From assembly GCA_049965935.1 (NCBI GenBank), contig JBMFVP010000006.1, forward strand, positions 1 to 50,524: a stretch of DNA of 50,524 nucleotides, written 5' to 3'. This document shows, one piece after another, positions 24,784 to 33,044 of this stretch (positions are counted from its first letter, which is position 1; every line of letters starts with the position of its first letter). Both the position numbers and the translations under genes were made by a program. Origin of the DNA: Thermocladium sp049965935. GTDB taxonomy: Archaea > Thermoproteota > Thermoprotei > Thermoproteales > Thermocladiaceae. A model generated the notes under the pieces. It had not been told where the DNA came from. It made no database searches and worked only from the letters and a program-made list of their open reading frames with translations.

Positions 24784-25777
24784 TTCGACTCACCTCCGCC
24801 GCTCTCTCTATGAACCCAGCCACGCCGCCCTCCTCTATTGCCTGTATGGCTTGCTCCACTCCATCCCTCAAGTCACGGGCCCTACCGCCTACCAGTAACG
24901 CGAAGGCAGTGTTTATGGCTATGAAGTCCCTCACTGCTTGATTCCTATTCATTAATCCATCCATTACCCTGAGCGCGCTATCCCTGGGATTAGCCGCGAG
25001 TAGGTCCTCTATTCGCCTCCTGGGGAGCCCAAGATCATTGGGATCTATCTTGTACTTCTCCACTCCACTGCCCCTCACATCGACAACGGTGGTTTCCCCC
25101 ACCACGGATGCTTCATCTATGCCTGGCTCGCCGTGAATAAGCATTAAGCGATCATAGCCCAGCAACACGGCGGCCTCGGCTATCTCATCCAGTAATTGGG
25201 GAGCCGCGACGCCCATGACTTGCTTCCTAACCATGCCGGGATTCGATAATGGACCCACCAAGTTAAACACTGTCCTAACCCCCAGCTTCTTACGTATGGG
25301 CGCCACGGCCTTCATGGCTGGGTGATAGAGCTGGGCGAAGGCGAAGCCGAAATTGATTTTATTAATCATCTCCGCCACGGCCCCCGGCGAGAGGGATATA
25401 TTGAATCCAAGGCTCTCCAAGAAATCGGCGCTACCCGATGAAGAGGACACGCTTCTATTGCCGTGCTTCAGCACCTTAACCCCAAGGTACGCCGCCAATA
25501 ATGCGGACGCCGTTGATACATTAATTGTTCCCACGCCATCTCCCCCAGTTCCCGCGGTGTCTATGGCATCGACCTCCAGCGGCACCTTGATGCACATGTG
25601 CCTCAATGCCTTAGCGAAGCCGGCTATCTCATCAGCCTTCTCCCCCCTAACGCGCATGCCGATTAATATGGCCGCGGTCTCCGCCTCGCCTGGATCCATG
25701 AGCATCCCCATCGCGGCCTCAAAAGCCTCGTCCTGATTCAGGGGATGCCCATTAGCTATCTTCTCGATGAGCTTCAT
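24773..25777 (-). CDS. trpD: Anthranilate phosphoribosyltransferase
   Basis: Adds PRPP to anthranilate. Motifs: DTAGTGGDGVGTINVSTASA (PRPP and anthranilate binding, about 68-87), KHGNRSVSSSSGSADFLE, and NLVGPLSNPG later. 334 residues, homodimeric family. Its 3' end carries GGAGGTGA, which may serve as the ribosome site for the proposed trpF ACG start. The 5' end overlaps trpB by 4 nt. Confidence 0.95.
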   Translation of the reverse strand: MKLIEKIANGHPLNQDEAFEAAMGMLMDPGEAETAAILIGMRVRGEKADEIAGFAKALRHMCIKVPLEVDAIDTAGTGGDGVGTINVSTASALLAAYLGVKVLKHGNRSVSSSSGSADFLESLGFNISLSPGAVAEMINKINFGFAFAQLYHPAMKAVAPIRKKLGVRTVFNLVGPLSNPGMVRKQVMGVAAPQLLDEIAEAAVLLGYDRLMLIHGEPGIDEASVVGETTVVDVRGSGVEKYKIDPNDLGLPRRRIEDLLAANPRDSALRVMDGLMNRNQAVRDFIAINTAFALLVGGRARDLRDGVEQAIQAIEEGGVAGFIERAAEVSRNAS

Positions 25778-27012
25778 ACCCTCAACACCTTCTCATAAGC
25801 ATCCGAATCAAGTAATCCATGACCTGATAAATTGAAGAGTATGGTTCCACTCCCCATGCGCTTCGCCTCATCTATCACCGCCCGAATAGCGTGAGCCGAT
25901 TCAGGGGCCGGCAGTATTGCCTCTGACTTAGCGAAGAGGCGAGCGGCCTCCATTACTTCCCCCTGCTCATATGACCTAGTCTCCACGTAGCCATCCTTAA
26001 CCAATAGGGATAGGCTGGGCGCCGCGCCGTGGTACCTGAGTCCAGCGGCGTGAATGGGGGGCGGCACGTAATCATGCCCCAACGTGAACATGCGTATCAT
26101 GGGCAGGGTGCCCGCGGTGTCGGGGTAATCATACATGTAGGATCCCCTAGTTAACTTCGGCGCCGCGTTGGACTCAACTGCGAGGAACCTCGTCTTCTCG
26201 AATCCAGCACCAGTTAGCTTGGATCCAATGAATGGGAAGGAGAGACCGCTGAAGTTGCTTCCCCCACCCACGCAACCAACCACTAGGTCCGGCTCCTCAG
26301 GCATTTGTTGCATTGCTTCTAGGCCGATGATTGTTTGGTGAAGCAGTACGAATTCCAGGACGCTGCCCGGTATGTACTTTCTTCCTTCGCCCTTCACGGC
26401 GTACTCTATTGCCTCCGATATTGCTACCCCAAGGCTACCGGGGTGGTTCGGGTCCTTGGACAGCGTCGACTTACCGAACTCCGTTAAGTCACTTGGGCTT
26501 GGACTCACGTCGGCGCCGAAGACGCGCATGAAGAGAACCCTCTGCTTCTTGTTGATGTATGAATTCTTGGTCATGAATACCTTGGCATTTATCCCTATTA
26601 GCGCCGACGCGATGGCCACGGCGAGACCCCACTGCCCCGCGCCTGTCTCCGTCACCACCTCCTTCGCGCCATCTATCGAGGCGTAATAGACCTGCGCCAC
26701 CGCTGTATTCAATTTATGGCTGCCGCCGGGCAGTGCACCCTCGAATTTATAGTATATCTTGGCCTTAGTTCCTATCGCCCTCTCAAGTCCCCGCGCCCTG
26801 CGGAGAGGCGTGGGTCTGCCTATTCTCTCATATAATTCCTGAACCCTCTCCGGTATTGGGACGTATCTCTCGGCCGTGAATTCCTGATCAATCAAGTCGC
26901 TGGGCAGTATCCTAGTCAGTAATGCTATTCTTGAGTCGCCCTCATAGGGATCCATGGGCGGCGGCAATGGGCGCGGCAAGTCAGCCGATATATTGTACCA
27001 ACTAGTTATCAT
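25774..27012 (-). CDS. trpB: Tryptophan synthase beta subunit, TrpB2 type
   Basis: PLP-dependent synthesis of tryptophan from indole and serine. The PLP lysine is in GGSHKLNTA (residue about 99), the phosphate loop is VGCVGGGSNFSG, and the protein opens with the WYN...LPRPLPPP segment and the long 412-residue layout that separate TrpB2 from TrpB1. In Sulfolobus a TrpB2a works with TrpA, and here too TrpB2 is adjacent to trpA and is the only beta subunit in the operon. It overlaps trpA by 4 nt. Confidence 0.93.
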   Translation of the reverse strand: MITSWYNISADLPRPLPPPMDPYEGDSRIALLTRILPSDLIDQEFTAERYVPIPERVQELYERIGRPTPLRRARGLERAIGTKAKIYYKFEGALPGGSHKLNTAVAQVYYASIDGAKEVVTETGAGQWGLAVAIASALIGINAKVFMTKNSYINKKQRVLFMRVFGADVSPSPSDLTEFGKSTLSKDPNHPGSLGVAISEAIEYAVKGEGRKYIPGSVLEFVLLHQTIIGLEAMQQMPEEPDLVVGCVGGGSNFSGLSFPFIGSKLTGAGFEKTRFLAVESNAAPKLTRGSYMYDYPDTAGTLPMIRMFTLGHDYVPPPIHAAGLRYHGAAPSLSLLVKDGYVETRSYEQGEVMEAARLFAKSEAILPAPESAHAIRAVIDEAKRMGSGTILFNLSGHGLLDSDAYEKVLRV

Positions 27013-27719
27013 AACCCCTCCCTCAACCCCCTTAGGAACTCTATGGCCTCGCCTAGATTACTCATTCGCTCTATGAAGGCGGTGCCCACGACTACTCCAT
27101 TTGCTCCAGCCTCTATTAGTGCCCTAACCATGCTTGAGTCCCTCACGGCGAACCCCGTGACCAAGTAAGTGTCCCCAATCAATTTCCTCACTATTGAGAC
27201 ATTCCTCTCAATGTAAACCGGCAACTTTGTTCCCGTGGATGCATATAGCCCCAGGTAAATGAATAGGGGCTCAAGCGATGCCAGTTTCTCTATTATCCTG
27301 TGAGGCGTCTTGCTTGACACGAAGAATGCTGGGCGCAAATCATGTCTGCGCATTGCATCTACGTAATCATTAAGCCTATTGAAGTGATCAAACAAGAGAT
27401 CCGGGAATAATATGGCTGATGCACCAACCTGAGCTGCGGTTTTAGCAACTGCATCTAGGGAGTCCACGTAATCATCTATGTATCCCATCAGTATTGATTT
27501 CTCGTAGCTAGTGATTTTGATTGACTCAAGCCCCTTTAACTGCGACTTGAAGTGCGTCATCCGTATGATGGGGCCATCGTACTTGGGATTATTGGTCGGT
27601 ATCCCGATTTCATAGAAATCCACGATGCCCCGAGTCCTATTAAGTACCTCTAGGAACGTCGATGAATCGGGGTACGTGGCGGTTATATATAGGCCCAACG
27701 AGGGCCTACTTACCTCCAT
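27009..27719 (-). CDS. trpA: Tryptophan synthase alpha subunit
   Basis: Cleaves indole-3-glycerol phosphate to indole. A barrel of 236 residues from ATG 27719. The LGLYITATYPD opening, EIGIPTNNPKYDGPII loop (catalytic Glu region), and GANGVVVGTAFI phosphate-binding end are recognisable, but the sequence is divergent, as is usual for crenarchaeal TrpA. Longer reading to 27812 is possible, but the extra residues are low in conservation, and a TATA-like CTTAAAAC at 27763-27770 would start the mRNA near 27740. It is the first gene of the 16-gene supraoperon. Confidence 0.85.
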   Translation of the reverse strand: MEVSRPSLGLYITATYPDSSTFLEVLNRTRGIVDFYEIGIPTNNPKYDGPIIRMTHFKSQLKGLESIKITSYEKSILMGYIDDYVDSLDAVAKTAAQVGASAILFPDLLFDHFNRLNDYVDAMRRHDLRPAFFVSSKTPHRIIEKLASLEPLFIYLGLYASTGTKLPVYIERNVSIVRKLIGDTYLVTGFAVRDSSMVRALIEAGANGVVVGTAFIERMSNLGEAIEFLRGLREGL

Positions 27720-27762
27720 TGGAGTTTCATCGTCACCATCATTGCTAACCCCAATACTGTCG

Positions 27763-27830
27763 GTTTTAAGCTTTATGCAGTGATTCCCCAATACTGAGGG
27801 CGGGAAACACATAATCTATATCCTATATAA
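27763..27830 (-). promoter_or_regulatory. Promoter region of the trp-aro supraoperon
   Basis: Two TATA-like boxes lie upstream of trpA on the minus strand: CTTAAAAC at 27763-27770, about 48 nt before the ATG at 27719, and TTATATAG at about 27820-27828. Which one drives the operon is unclear. No attenuator-like leader with repeated Trp codons was seen. Confidence 0.4.
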
Positions 27831-27939
27831 TGATGGAGTCTCAAAATAAGCGGCTCATTGAGATATAGAGACGACGCTAAAATAATGTGACCCAAGAAGC
27901 GGGAATACTTGGAGAAACTAGTTTGGTTATTTTTTAAAC

Positions 27940-28764
27940 TTATAAAACGCCCAGCTTGAATAGCATGTATATGCCCACCAAGACTATTATTACGCCGTAA
28001 GCCACTCTAAGCATGTTTCTGGGCGCCTTAACCGCGAGGCTAGTGCCTGCGTAGCCGCCTAATGCGCCGCCCAGAACATATAGGAGGGACACCAATATCA
28101 ACACATCGCCGTACACGGCGTACTCAGCTCCACTGGCTACTCCAAATGTTCCAACACTGAGGAGGCTAGTGCCTATGGCCCTCGTTATGCATAGACCCGC
28201 CGAGAACATTAGGGAGGGCACTATTAGGAATCCACCGCCAATCCCAAAGTACCCACTCACCAATCCAACCACGAATCCCGCGCCTCCAACCTTGGCTGCC
28301 GTTGATGGAGTTAATTTGGGGCACTTCTTAAGTGACTCCATTACTCTGGGAATCTCATCGCTGGTGCCCGGCTTTGTTGATTCTCTCCTAATCGCCATAT
28401 ATGCCCCAAGCACTATCATGGCTATGGAGAAGTATATCAATAGGCTTGTTCCAGGCGTTATGTGGCCCAAGTAGGCGCCTAGGAGCGAACCAATCAAGCC
28501 GACCCCAGCGAATAGGATGCCAACCCTGGGCGACACGTTATGCTTCTTTAGGTGCATGTATGAATTGATATAAGCATTCAGCCCCACTGCCAGCGCCGTG
28601 GAGCCTATGGCTATATGAGCCGCATCGGGCAGCGAGTCTAGTCCAACGAAGTATAGAAAGAGGGGAACGGCCAGTATTGATCCTCCACCACCTATAAGTC
28701 CCAGGGAGAAGCCCACTAAGACTCCTGACACCACTGCAAGGAGGTATTGGATAAGAGTTATCAT
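27940..28764 (-). CDS. TSUP/TauE-SafE family permease (probable sulfur-anion transporter)
   Basis: A 274-residue membrane protein with eight or so hydrophobic segments in two similar halves (SLGLIGGGGSILAVPLFLYF near the N-terminus and GLVSGYFGIGGGFLIVPSLMF in the middle). This is the duplicated TSUP signature. Members export or import sulfite, sulfoacetate or other sulfur anions. It lies 28 nt downstream of a YeeE/YedE transporter, supporting a sulfur-compound role. ATG 28764 is preferred to GTG 28776 because an AGGTG lies just upstream. Confidence 0.85.
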   Translation of the reverse strand: MITLIQYLLAVVSGVLVGFSLGLIGGGGSILAVPLFLYFVGLDSLPDAAHIAIGSTALAVGLNAYINSYMHLKKHNVSPRVGILFAGVGLIGSLLGAYLGHITPGTSLLIYFSIAMIVLGAYMAIRRESTKPGTSDEIPRVMESLKKCPKLTPSTAAKVGGAGFVVGLVSGYFGIGGGFLIVPSLMFSAGLCITRAIGTSLLSVGTFGVASGAEYAVYGDVLILVSLLYVLGGALGGYAGTSLAVKAPRNMLRVAYGVIIVLVGIYMLFKLGVL

Positions 28765-28792
28765 TTCAACCCACACCTAATTAGGGATTTAA

Positions 28793-30139
28793 TTAATTAG
28801 CGGTCCATGGCCTTAAGCCGTATATTATGTAGGCGGTGACTATTGCGCCGGCCAGCACAGCCATGAAGAACGCGAAGCTGCTGACTGCCATTTGCAGGTT
28901 CCCGCTCAATATGTGTCCACTTGCGCAGCCATTAGCCATCCTGGCCCCGAAGAGCACCATGAATGCACCGAGGAATGCGGCAAGCGGCCTAAGTTTTCCA
29001 GTGCCGAATCTATTGGTCCATATGTGCGGGATCCACTGCTTGAATCCCATGAATCTCCTGGTTATGAATACTGAGGAGATTAATCCGCCTAGGAAGGTGC
29101 CTAGGTCGGAGAATGGTTCCCAACCTATCTCGCTGAATGGCTTATCGATGGGCATTCCATTAACTATCTTTAAGCCCCCGAATAACTGGAAGTATGGGAG
29201 ACTAGCCGCGAAGTGTGGATTAATGGCGAACAATGCTTGAGCCCATATCCAGGAGTAGGTAGTGGATTCCCCGAATATTTGTCTAAGCACTATAACTGCC
29301 ACCGCCACTAGGGCGAAGTCGAAGGCTAAGGCGAATATGACCCTCGAGGAGGAGGGCTGCTGAACCGATACTGCCTCTATAACGTAATCCGGTATCTTCT
29401 TGTAGTCCTCCTTGAATTCCTTTATCTCGTCATCCAGAGCCATCGACTCATTAGCCTTACCGGTTAAGTGAAGGACGCATGCCTTTCCACCCTGCCTCCT
29501 CGGCACGAAGAGCCACATGCTTATCATCAGTAGGCCGAAGACTATGGCCACCATGAATTCATAGACCTTGCTGGTTAATCCGAAGAGCGTTGGCCAAGTA
29601 ATTGGCCCAAAGTTAAGGGTTTCCCAGAAGAATGGCTTAGCTGGGCCGAATATGAGTGACCAAGCCAATGCGCCAAGTAATCCCCCTATAACTGCATATA
29701 TTGCGTCGCGTCTTCCCTGTCCAAGGGCTATCCATATTGTGCCCGGGAAGTAGCCGGCTACGGCGACTCCCGCGCCGAAGATTAGGCCGCCTATGACTAC
29801 GCCCGGCACGAAGAATGCTTTAATGCCCCAGTGAAGCATGGGCACGAAGAGGTTTAATCCATAAAGGATGATGGCGCCTACCCCTATCACTAGCCCGAAG
29901 CAAACCATTAGTAGCCTGTCCTTGAGAGTTATGGCCCTTATTATTACGTCTGGGTTGGGGAAGTCCCATATCTCCAGCGGTATGGAGAGGAGTATGCCGG
30001 CGAATATTCCCACCCATAGGGGCGCCGTGTATATGTGCAGGATTGTCTGCATCGCGACGCCGCCTATTAGCATTATTAGTGCACCCACGAGGAGTATTGA
30101 GGCCACGATCCACATTGGCCTCATGTTGGGTTTTTTCAC
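28793..30139 (-). CDS. YeeE/YedE-family sulfur transporter
   Basis: A duplicated DUF395 (YeeE/YedE) membrane protein of 448 residues. The C-terminal half keeps the hallmark FGARMANGCASGHILSG, whose cysteine is essential for thiosulfate uptake in characterised YeeE proteins. The N-terminal half has FGAGVAVAGYFPGT, where that cysteine has been lost. A charged cytoplasmic linker (about 230-260: DEIKEFKEDYKKIPDY) joins the halves. A thiosulfate or other reduced-sulfur cargo is likely. The promoter carries a perfect palindrome (30215-30230). It is co-transcribed with the TSUP permease. Confidence 0.85.
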   Translation of the reverse strand: MKKPNMRPMWIVASILLVGALIMLIGGVAMQTILHIYTAPLWVGIFAGILLSIPLEIWDFPNPDVIIRAITLKDRLLMVCFGLVIGVGAIILYGLNLFVPMLHWGIKAFFVPGVVIGGLIFGAGVAVAGYFPGTIWIALGQGRRDAIYAVIGGLLGALAWSLIFGPAKPFFWETLNFGPITWPTLFGLTSKVYEFMVAIVFGLLMISMWLFVPRRQGGKACVLHLTGKANESMALDDEIKEFKEDYKKIPDYVIEAVSVQQPSSSRVIFALAFDFALVAVAVIVLRQIFGESTTYSWIWAQALFAINPHFAASLPYFQLFGGLKIVNGMPIDKPFSEIGWEPFSDLGTFLGGLISSVFITRRFMGFKQWIPHIWTNRFGTGKLRPLAAFLGAFMVLFGARMANGCASGHILSGNLQMAVSSFAFFMAVLAGAIVTAYIIYGLRPWTAN

Positions 30140-30185
30140 TTCTATCTGGATTTTTGATTTATCGCTCGTAGTGGTCGGAAACCTC

Positions 30186-30230
30186 TGTCAAATTATTGTA
30201 TTTAAATCTTTTTATGTCAAAAAATTGACA
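30186..30230. promoter_or_regulatory. Tandem palindromic operator around the sulfur-transporter promoter
   Basis: A perfect inverted repeat TGTCAAAAAATTGACA (30215-30230) and a weaker copy TGTCAAATTATTGTAT (30186-30201) start 29 bp apart, close to three helical turns. The TATA-like TTTAAAT of the leftward YeeE promoter (about 30201-30207) lies between them. A repressor bound to both sites would occlude the TATA box. The divergent gene at 30272 starts 42 nt to the right. Confidence 0.6.
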
Positions 30231-30271
30231 CAAGAGGAAAGTATTTGAACCGGGAAACGACTTCAATATAA

Positions 30272-30907
30272 ATGCAGGAACCAATAAGTAAAGTAGTGGA
30301 GGACATAGTTAGGGAGAACCCGCTCTATATGATGGCTATATCCACAGGCATAGCTAATTTATCGGCGCTGGCCAAGGAAATAATGCCCCTCGTTCAATCA
30401 GCAACCACTCGCCCCGTTAAGCTAGCAACCATAATTAAGTCACTGGAGCGATTAGAGGAAAAAAGTAGGACGATCATGCCGAATATAATTCAATTACTTA
30501 ACGAGGCGGAAATAATGGTTCACAGCGGCATGGGGGAGGCGGAGATCCCGATAAGCGAGGCAACGCCGGATTTAGTAACCATGGCTGGACGAGGCGTGGC
30601 CATAATAATAAGCGATGGATCCCGGCTAAAGATAATATCGCCGCTGAGGGCCCTCGCCAAGCTTGGCTCCACATCAATAACGGAGTACAGCCTAATTAGG
30701 ATAGCGCTGGCGGAGAAGGCGCCAGTGGGGTTCGTCACGACCCTAATACAATTAATGCGATCCAATAAGATCTCGGTTAAGCACGTCCTTAGGTACGATA
30801 ACGACGTATTCATAGTAGTGGATAGGCAAGACGCCGCGAGGCTAATGGATATGCTGGAGAGGCTGAGAAGGCAGGAGCAGGCCAGAGAAGCGACGCGAAA
30901 CTCCTAA
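30272..30907 (+). CDS. ACT-domain protein, possible ligand-responsive regulator
   Basis: A 211-residue soluble protein. The N-terminal 120 residues are helical (KVVEDIVRENPLYMMAIS..., LATIIKSLERLEEK). The C-terminal part (about 145-205: APVGFVTTLIQLMRSNKISVKHVL, then DVFIVVDRQDAARLMDML) has the beta-alpha-beta-beta-alpha layout of an ACT ligand-binding domain. No HTH is obvious. Being divergent from the YeeE gene across the palindromic operator makes a regulatory role plausible, but ACT-domain metabolic regulators also exist without DNA binding. Function unproven. Confidence 0.55.
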   Translation: MQEPISKVVEDIVRENPLYMMAISTGIANLSALAKEIMPLVQSATTRPVKLATIIKSLERLEEKSRTIMPNIIQLLNEAEIMVHSGMGEAEIPISEATPDLVTMAGRGVAIIISDGSRLKIISPLRALAKLGSTSITEYSLIRIALAEKAPVGFVTTLIQLMRSNKISVKHVLRYDNDVFIVVDRQDAARLMDMLERLRRQEQAREATRNS

Positions 30908-30932
30908 AACAAGGCCAGTAATTGAGGCGCAA

Positions 30933-31937
30933 GTGAAGCAGAGAAGAGTGGGTAACAGTGGAGTAATGGTTTCCGAGATAGGGATAGGCGTTTGGTCCCT
31001 CGTGACTGATTGGTGGGGTAGGGGGGATAAGGCGGAGGAAATAATCGAATACGCGTTGATGAATGGAATAAATTTCTTCGACACAGCGGATAGTTACGGC
31101 AATGGGAGGGGGGAAGAATTGCTTGGGAGAACCATAGGTCAGAGGAGGGATGAAGCAGTGATTCTCACGAAGATAGGATACGATATTTACCATCATGAGG
31201 CTGGGCAACGCGAAATACCTCAGAACTTCTCTCCAGATTACCTGGAGCAGGCGCTACGGAATAGCTTGAAACGGCTTAATAGGGACTACGTCGATATATT
31301 AATGCTGCACAATCCACGGCTAGACACAATAATGAACACTGAGGTCTTTAGGTGGCTTGAGGGAGTTAAGAGAGGTGGATACGCGAGGGTGATAGGAGTC
31401 TCGCTTGGTCCCACCCTTGGCTGGGAGGAGGAGGGGCTCGCCGCTATTAGGATGGGGTACGGCGCGATGGAGTATATATATAATATCATAGAACAGAGAC
31501 CGGGTGAATCATTCCTAACATCGCCGGGCGCGGAGAACGTGGGCCACTTCATTAGAGTTCCGCACGCATCGGATGCATTGGATGACGATAAGTGGCCAAT
31601 AATTAATTCAAGGGGGCTTCATAGATCATTCAAGGACATCGAGTGGATAGAGCGAGCCGTGAACGGCGCCAAGAAGCTAATACCGGCAGCGGAGGCCATA
31701 GGCATGAAGTTATCCCAATTATCCCTAGCCTTCGTTTTATCCTCCAGTAGGGTGACGAGCGTCATGCCTAACATAACCACCAAGAACGATATAGATAAGT
31801 ACGTAGCCGTGGAGGGAAAGGAACTAAGCGAGGAAGTTATTGCTGAGATACGTGAAGTATATGAGTCCGACTTCAGAATCCTAAACGAGGAGAGCATTAG
31901 GGAAACAGATAGATACAGGAAACCCAGAGAAAAGTAA
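30933..31937 (+). CDS. Aldo/keto reductase
   Basis: A 334-residue NAD(P)H-dependent AKR barrel. The catalytic tetrad is visible: Asp and Tyr in FFDTADSYG (about 49-57), Lys in ILTKIGYD and His in MLHNP. RGEELLGRTIGQ and LKRLNRDYVDILMLH are family signatures. The substrate (aldehyde or ketone) is unknown. The GTG at 30933 is used as start. It lies 25 nt downstream of the ACT-domain gene in the same direction, so the two may form an operon. Confidence 0.85.
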   Translation: MKQRRVGNSGVMVSEIGIGVWSLVTDWWGRGDKAEEIIEYALMNGINFFDTADSYGNGRGEELLGRTIGQRRDEAVILTKIGYDIYHHEAGQREIPQNFSPDYLEQALRNSLKRLNRDYVDILMLHNPRLDTIMNTEVFRWLEGVKRGGYARVIGVSLGPTLGWEEEGLAAIRMGYGAMEYIYNIIEQRPGESFLTSPGAENVGHFIRVPHASDALDDDKWPIINSRGLHRSFKDIEWIERAVNGAKKLIPAAEAIGMKLSQLSLAFVLSSSRVTSVMPNITTKNDIDKYVAVEGKELSEEVIAEIREVYESDFRILNEESIRETDRYRKPREK

Positions 31938-32078
31938 TTGGGGTCAATTCCCTCATTAACTCACGGCACGCATAGGGGAGCAATGATGAGTGCAGAAACA
32001 CTAACCTGCCCGACCTTTTTTGAAATATGATTCTAGCATTACTATGGGAGCTGCGCTTTGCCTTTATTGTCAGGGAAA

Positions 32079-32090
32079 GTTTTTATTAGG
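32079..32090 (+). promoter_or_regulatory. Promoter of the C/D box sRNA
   Basis: GTTTTTATTAGG with the preceding AAAG fits a BRE/TATA element. Transcription would begin near 32108, just before the C box at 32111. Confidence 0.55.
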
Positions 32091-32106
32091 ATGAGTGGAG
32101 CCCCGT

Positions 32107-32163
32107 AGTGTGATGAAGCGAGGCAGCCACTGAGGAGTGAGGACCTCAATCTCACACTGATTA
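32107..32163 (+). ncRNA. C/D box sRNA (2'-O-methylation guide)
   Basis: Textbook archaeal dual-guide layout: C box TGATGA (32111-32116), 13-nt guide AGCGAGGCAGCCA, D' box CTGA (32130-32133), 4-nt spacer, C' box TGAGGA (32138-32143), 13-nt guide CCTCAATCTCACA and D box CTGA (32157-32160). Both guides are the same length, as required for the symmetrical L7Ae-Nop5-fibrillarin particle. A TATA box about 27 nt upstream supports transcription. By the N+5 rule the D' guide would direct methylation of a U and the D guide of an A; the target RNAs are not identified. Confidence 0.8.
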
Positions 32164-32194
32164 TATAATTATTTCATGGGGGATACGTGCTACC

Positions 32195-32437
32195 TTACTG
32201 CTCCTCTTGATCTGCGGCTTCCTGTTTCCTCACGGATTTCCAGTAGGCAACTTTACCTCTACGTACTTCCTTTATTAAGCCGTCCTTGCTGAGCAGCTTA
32301 AGTATATAGAATACTTGGCTATGGCTTAGTTTAGTTATTCTCACGACATCATTGGTGGATAATTCCTCATAGCTCTCCACCAGGTTGAGGATCTCCTTTT
32401 TCCGTTCATCTATCCTCTCCGTCTGCTTCCTTGGCAT
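32195..32437 (-). CDS. Small winged-helix transcriptional regulator
   Basis: 80 residues: a helical N-terminus, then HTH helices TNDVVRITKLSHSQVFYILKLLSKDGL (about 28-54) and a wing (IKEVRRGKVAYWK), ending in an acidic/Gln tail. It resembles archaeal MarR/ArsR-like one-domain regulators; no ligand-binding domain is present. The TATA box TATTTAAA (32460-32467) is centred 27 nt from the ATG, so it is leaderless. Its target is unknown; it lies between the sRNA gene and the PsiE-like gene. Confidence 0.75.
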   Translation of the reverse strand: MPRKQTERIDERKKEILNLVESYEELSTNDVVRITKLSHSQVFYILKLLSKDGLIKEVRRGKVAYWKSVRKQEAADQEEQ

Positions 32438-32564
32438 CAGAATTATTTTAACTCAAAAATATTTAAACTTTGAGTGGGACCGGTTTCGTAATACCCATAA
32501 TTAACGTGGAATCATTACCCAAGATCCTCGGCTTTTAACCGCTAGGAGTAGCCTGTGCGTCACA

Positions 32565-32574
32565 GTTATATTTA
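32565..32574 (+). promoter_or_regulatory. TATA box of the PsiE-like gene
   Basis: GTTATATTTA centred 27 nt before the ATG at 32596; leaderless start. Confidence 0.55.
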
Positions 32575-32595
32575 GGCGATCTTTGGGTAACCCTA

Positions 32596-33024
32596 ATGCC
32601 TAAGAACAAGATAATGGGCACATTCAGAACCATTAACCTAGTGCTATACGTGGTCGCCATGATAATGATAATAGTGGTCGCGGCATTCTCGATATGGAGC
32701 GCATTCATAACACTATATGAGAGCGTATCCAACATAACCGAGAGCTCTATTATAGAGGCGCTCTCCAGCATATTCATAGTGCTCATATCCATCGAGATAA
32801 TAGAGATGTTCATGGATTACGTGGAGAAGGAGGTAATAGCGGTGAATAAGGTGCTTCAAATAGTGTTAACTGCCTTATCAAGGGAGATGCTGATATCCAC
32901 CACTCAATTCACCATGATGACGACGCCGACCCCCATGGATATATGGAAGGAGGTAGTGATAATACTGGGAGTAGCAGTAGTTGCAGTGGTGTATGCAGTC
33001 CTCAAGGCGAGAACCAGCGAATGA
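32596..33024 (+). CDS. PsiE-like membrane protein
   Basis: 142 residues with four hydrophobic segments (about 14-36, 53-72, 84-99 and 118-136). The pattern, including IFIVLISIEIIEMFMDYVE, is that of the phosphate-starvation-inducible PsiE-like family, whose biochemical role is not known. The ATG is fixed by its TATA box. Convergent with hemD, 20 bp apart. Confidence 0.6.
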   Translation: MPKNKIMGTFRTINLVLYVVAMIMIIVVAAFSIWSAFITLYESVSNITESSIIEALSSIFIVLISIEIIEMFMDYVEKEVIAVNKVLQIVLTALSREMLISTTQFTMMTTPTPMDIWKEVVIILGVAVVAVVYAVLKARTSE

Positions 33025-33044
33025 TGCGCAACGATCGTGAATAC

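Noticed and set aside
31980..32030. ATGATGA near the end of the aldo/keto reductase gene
   Set aside because: No D or D' boxes follow.
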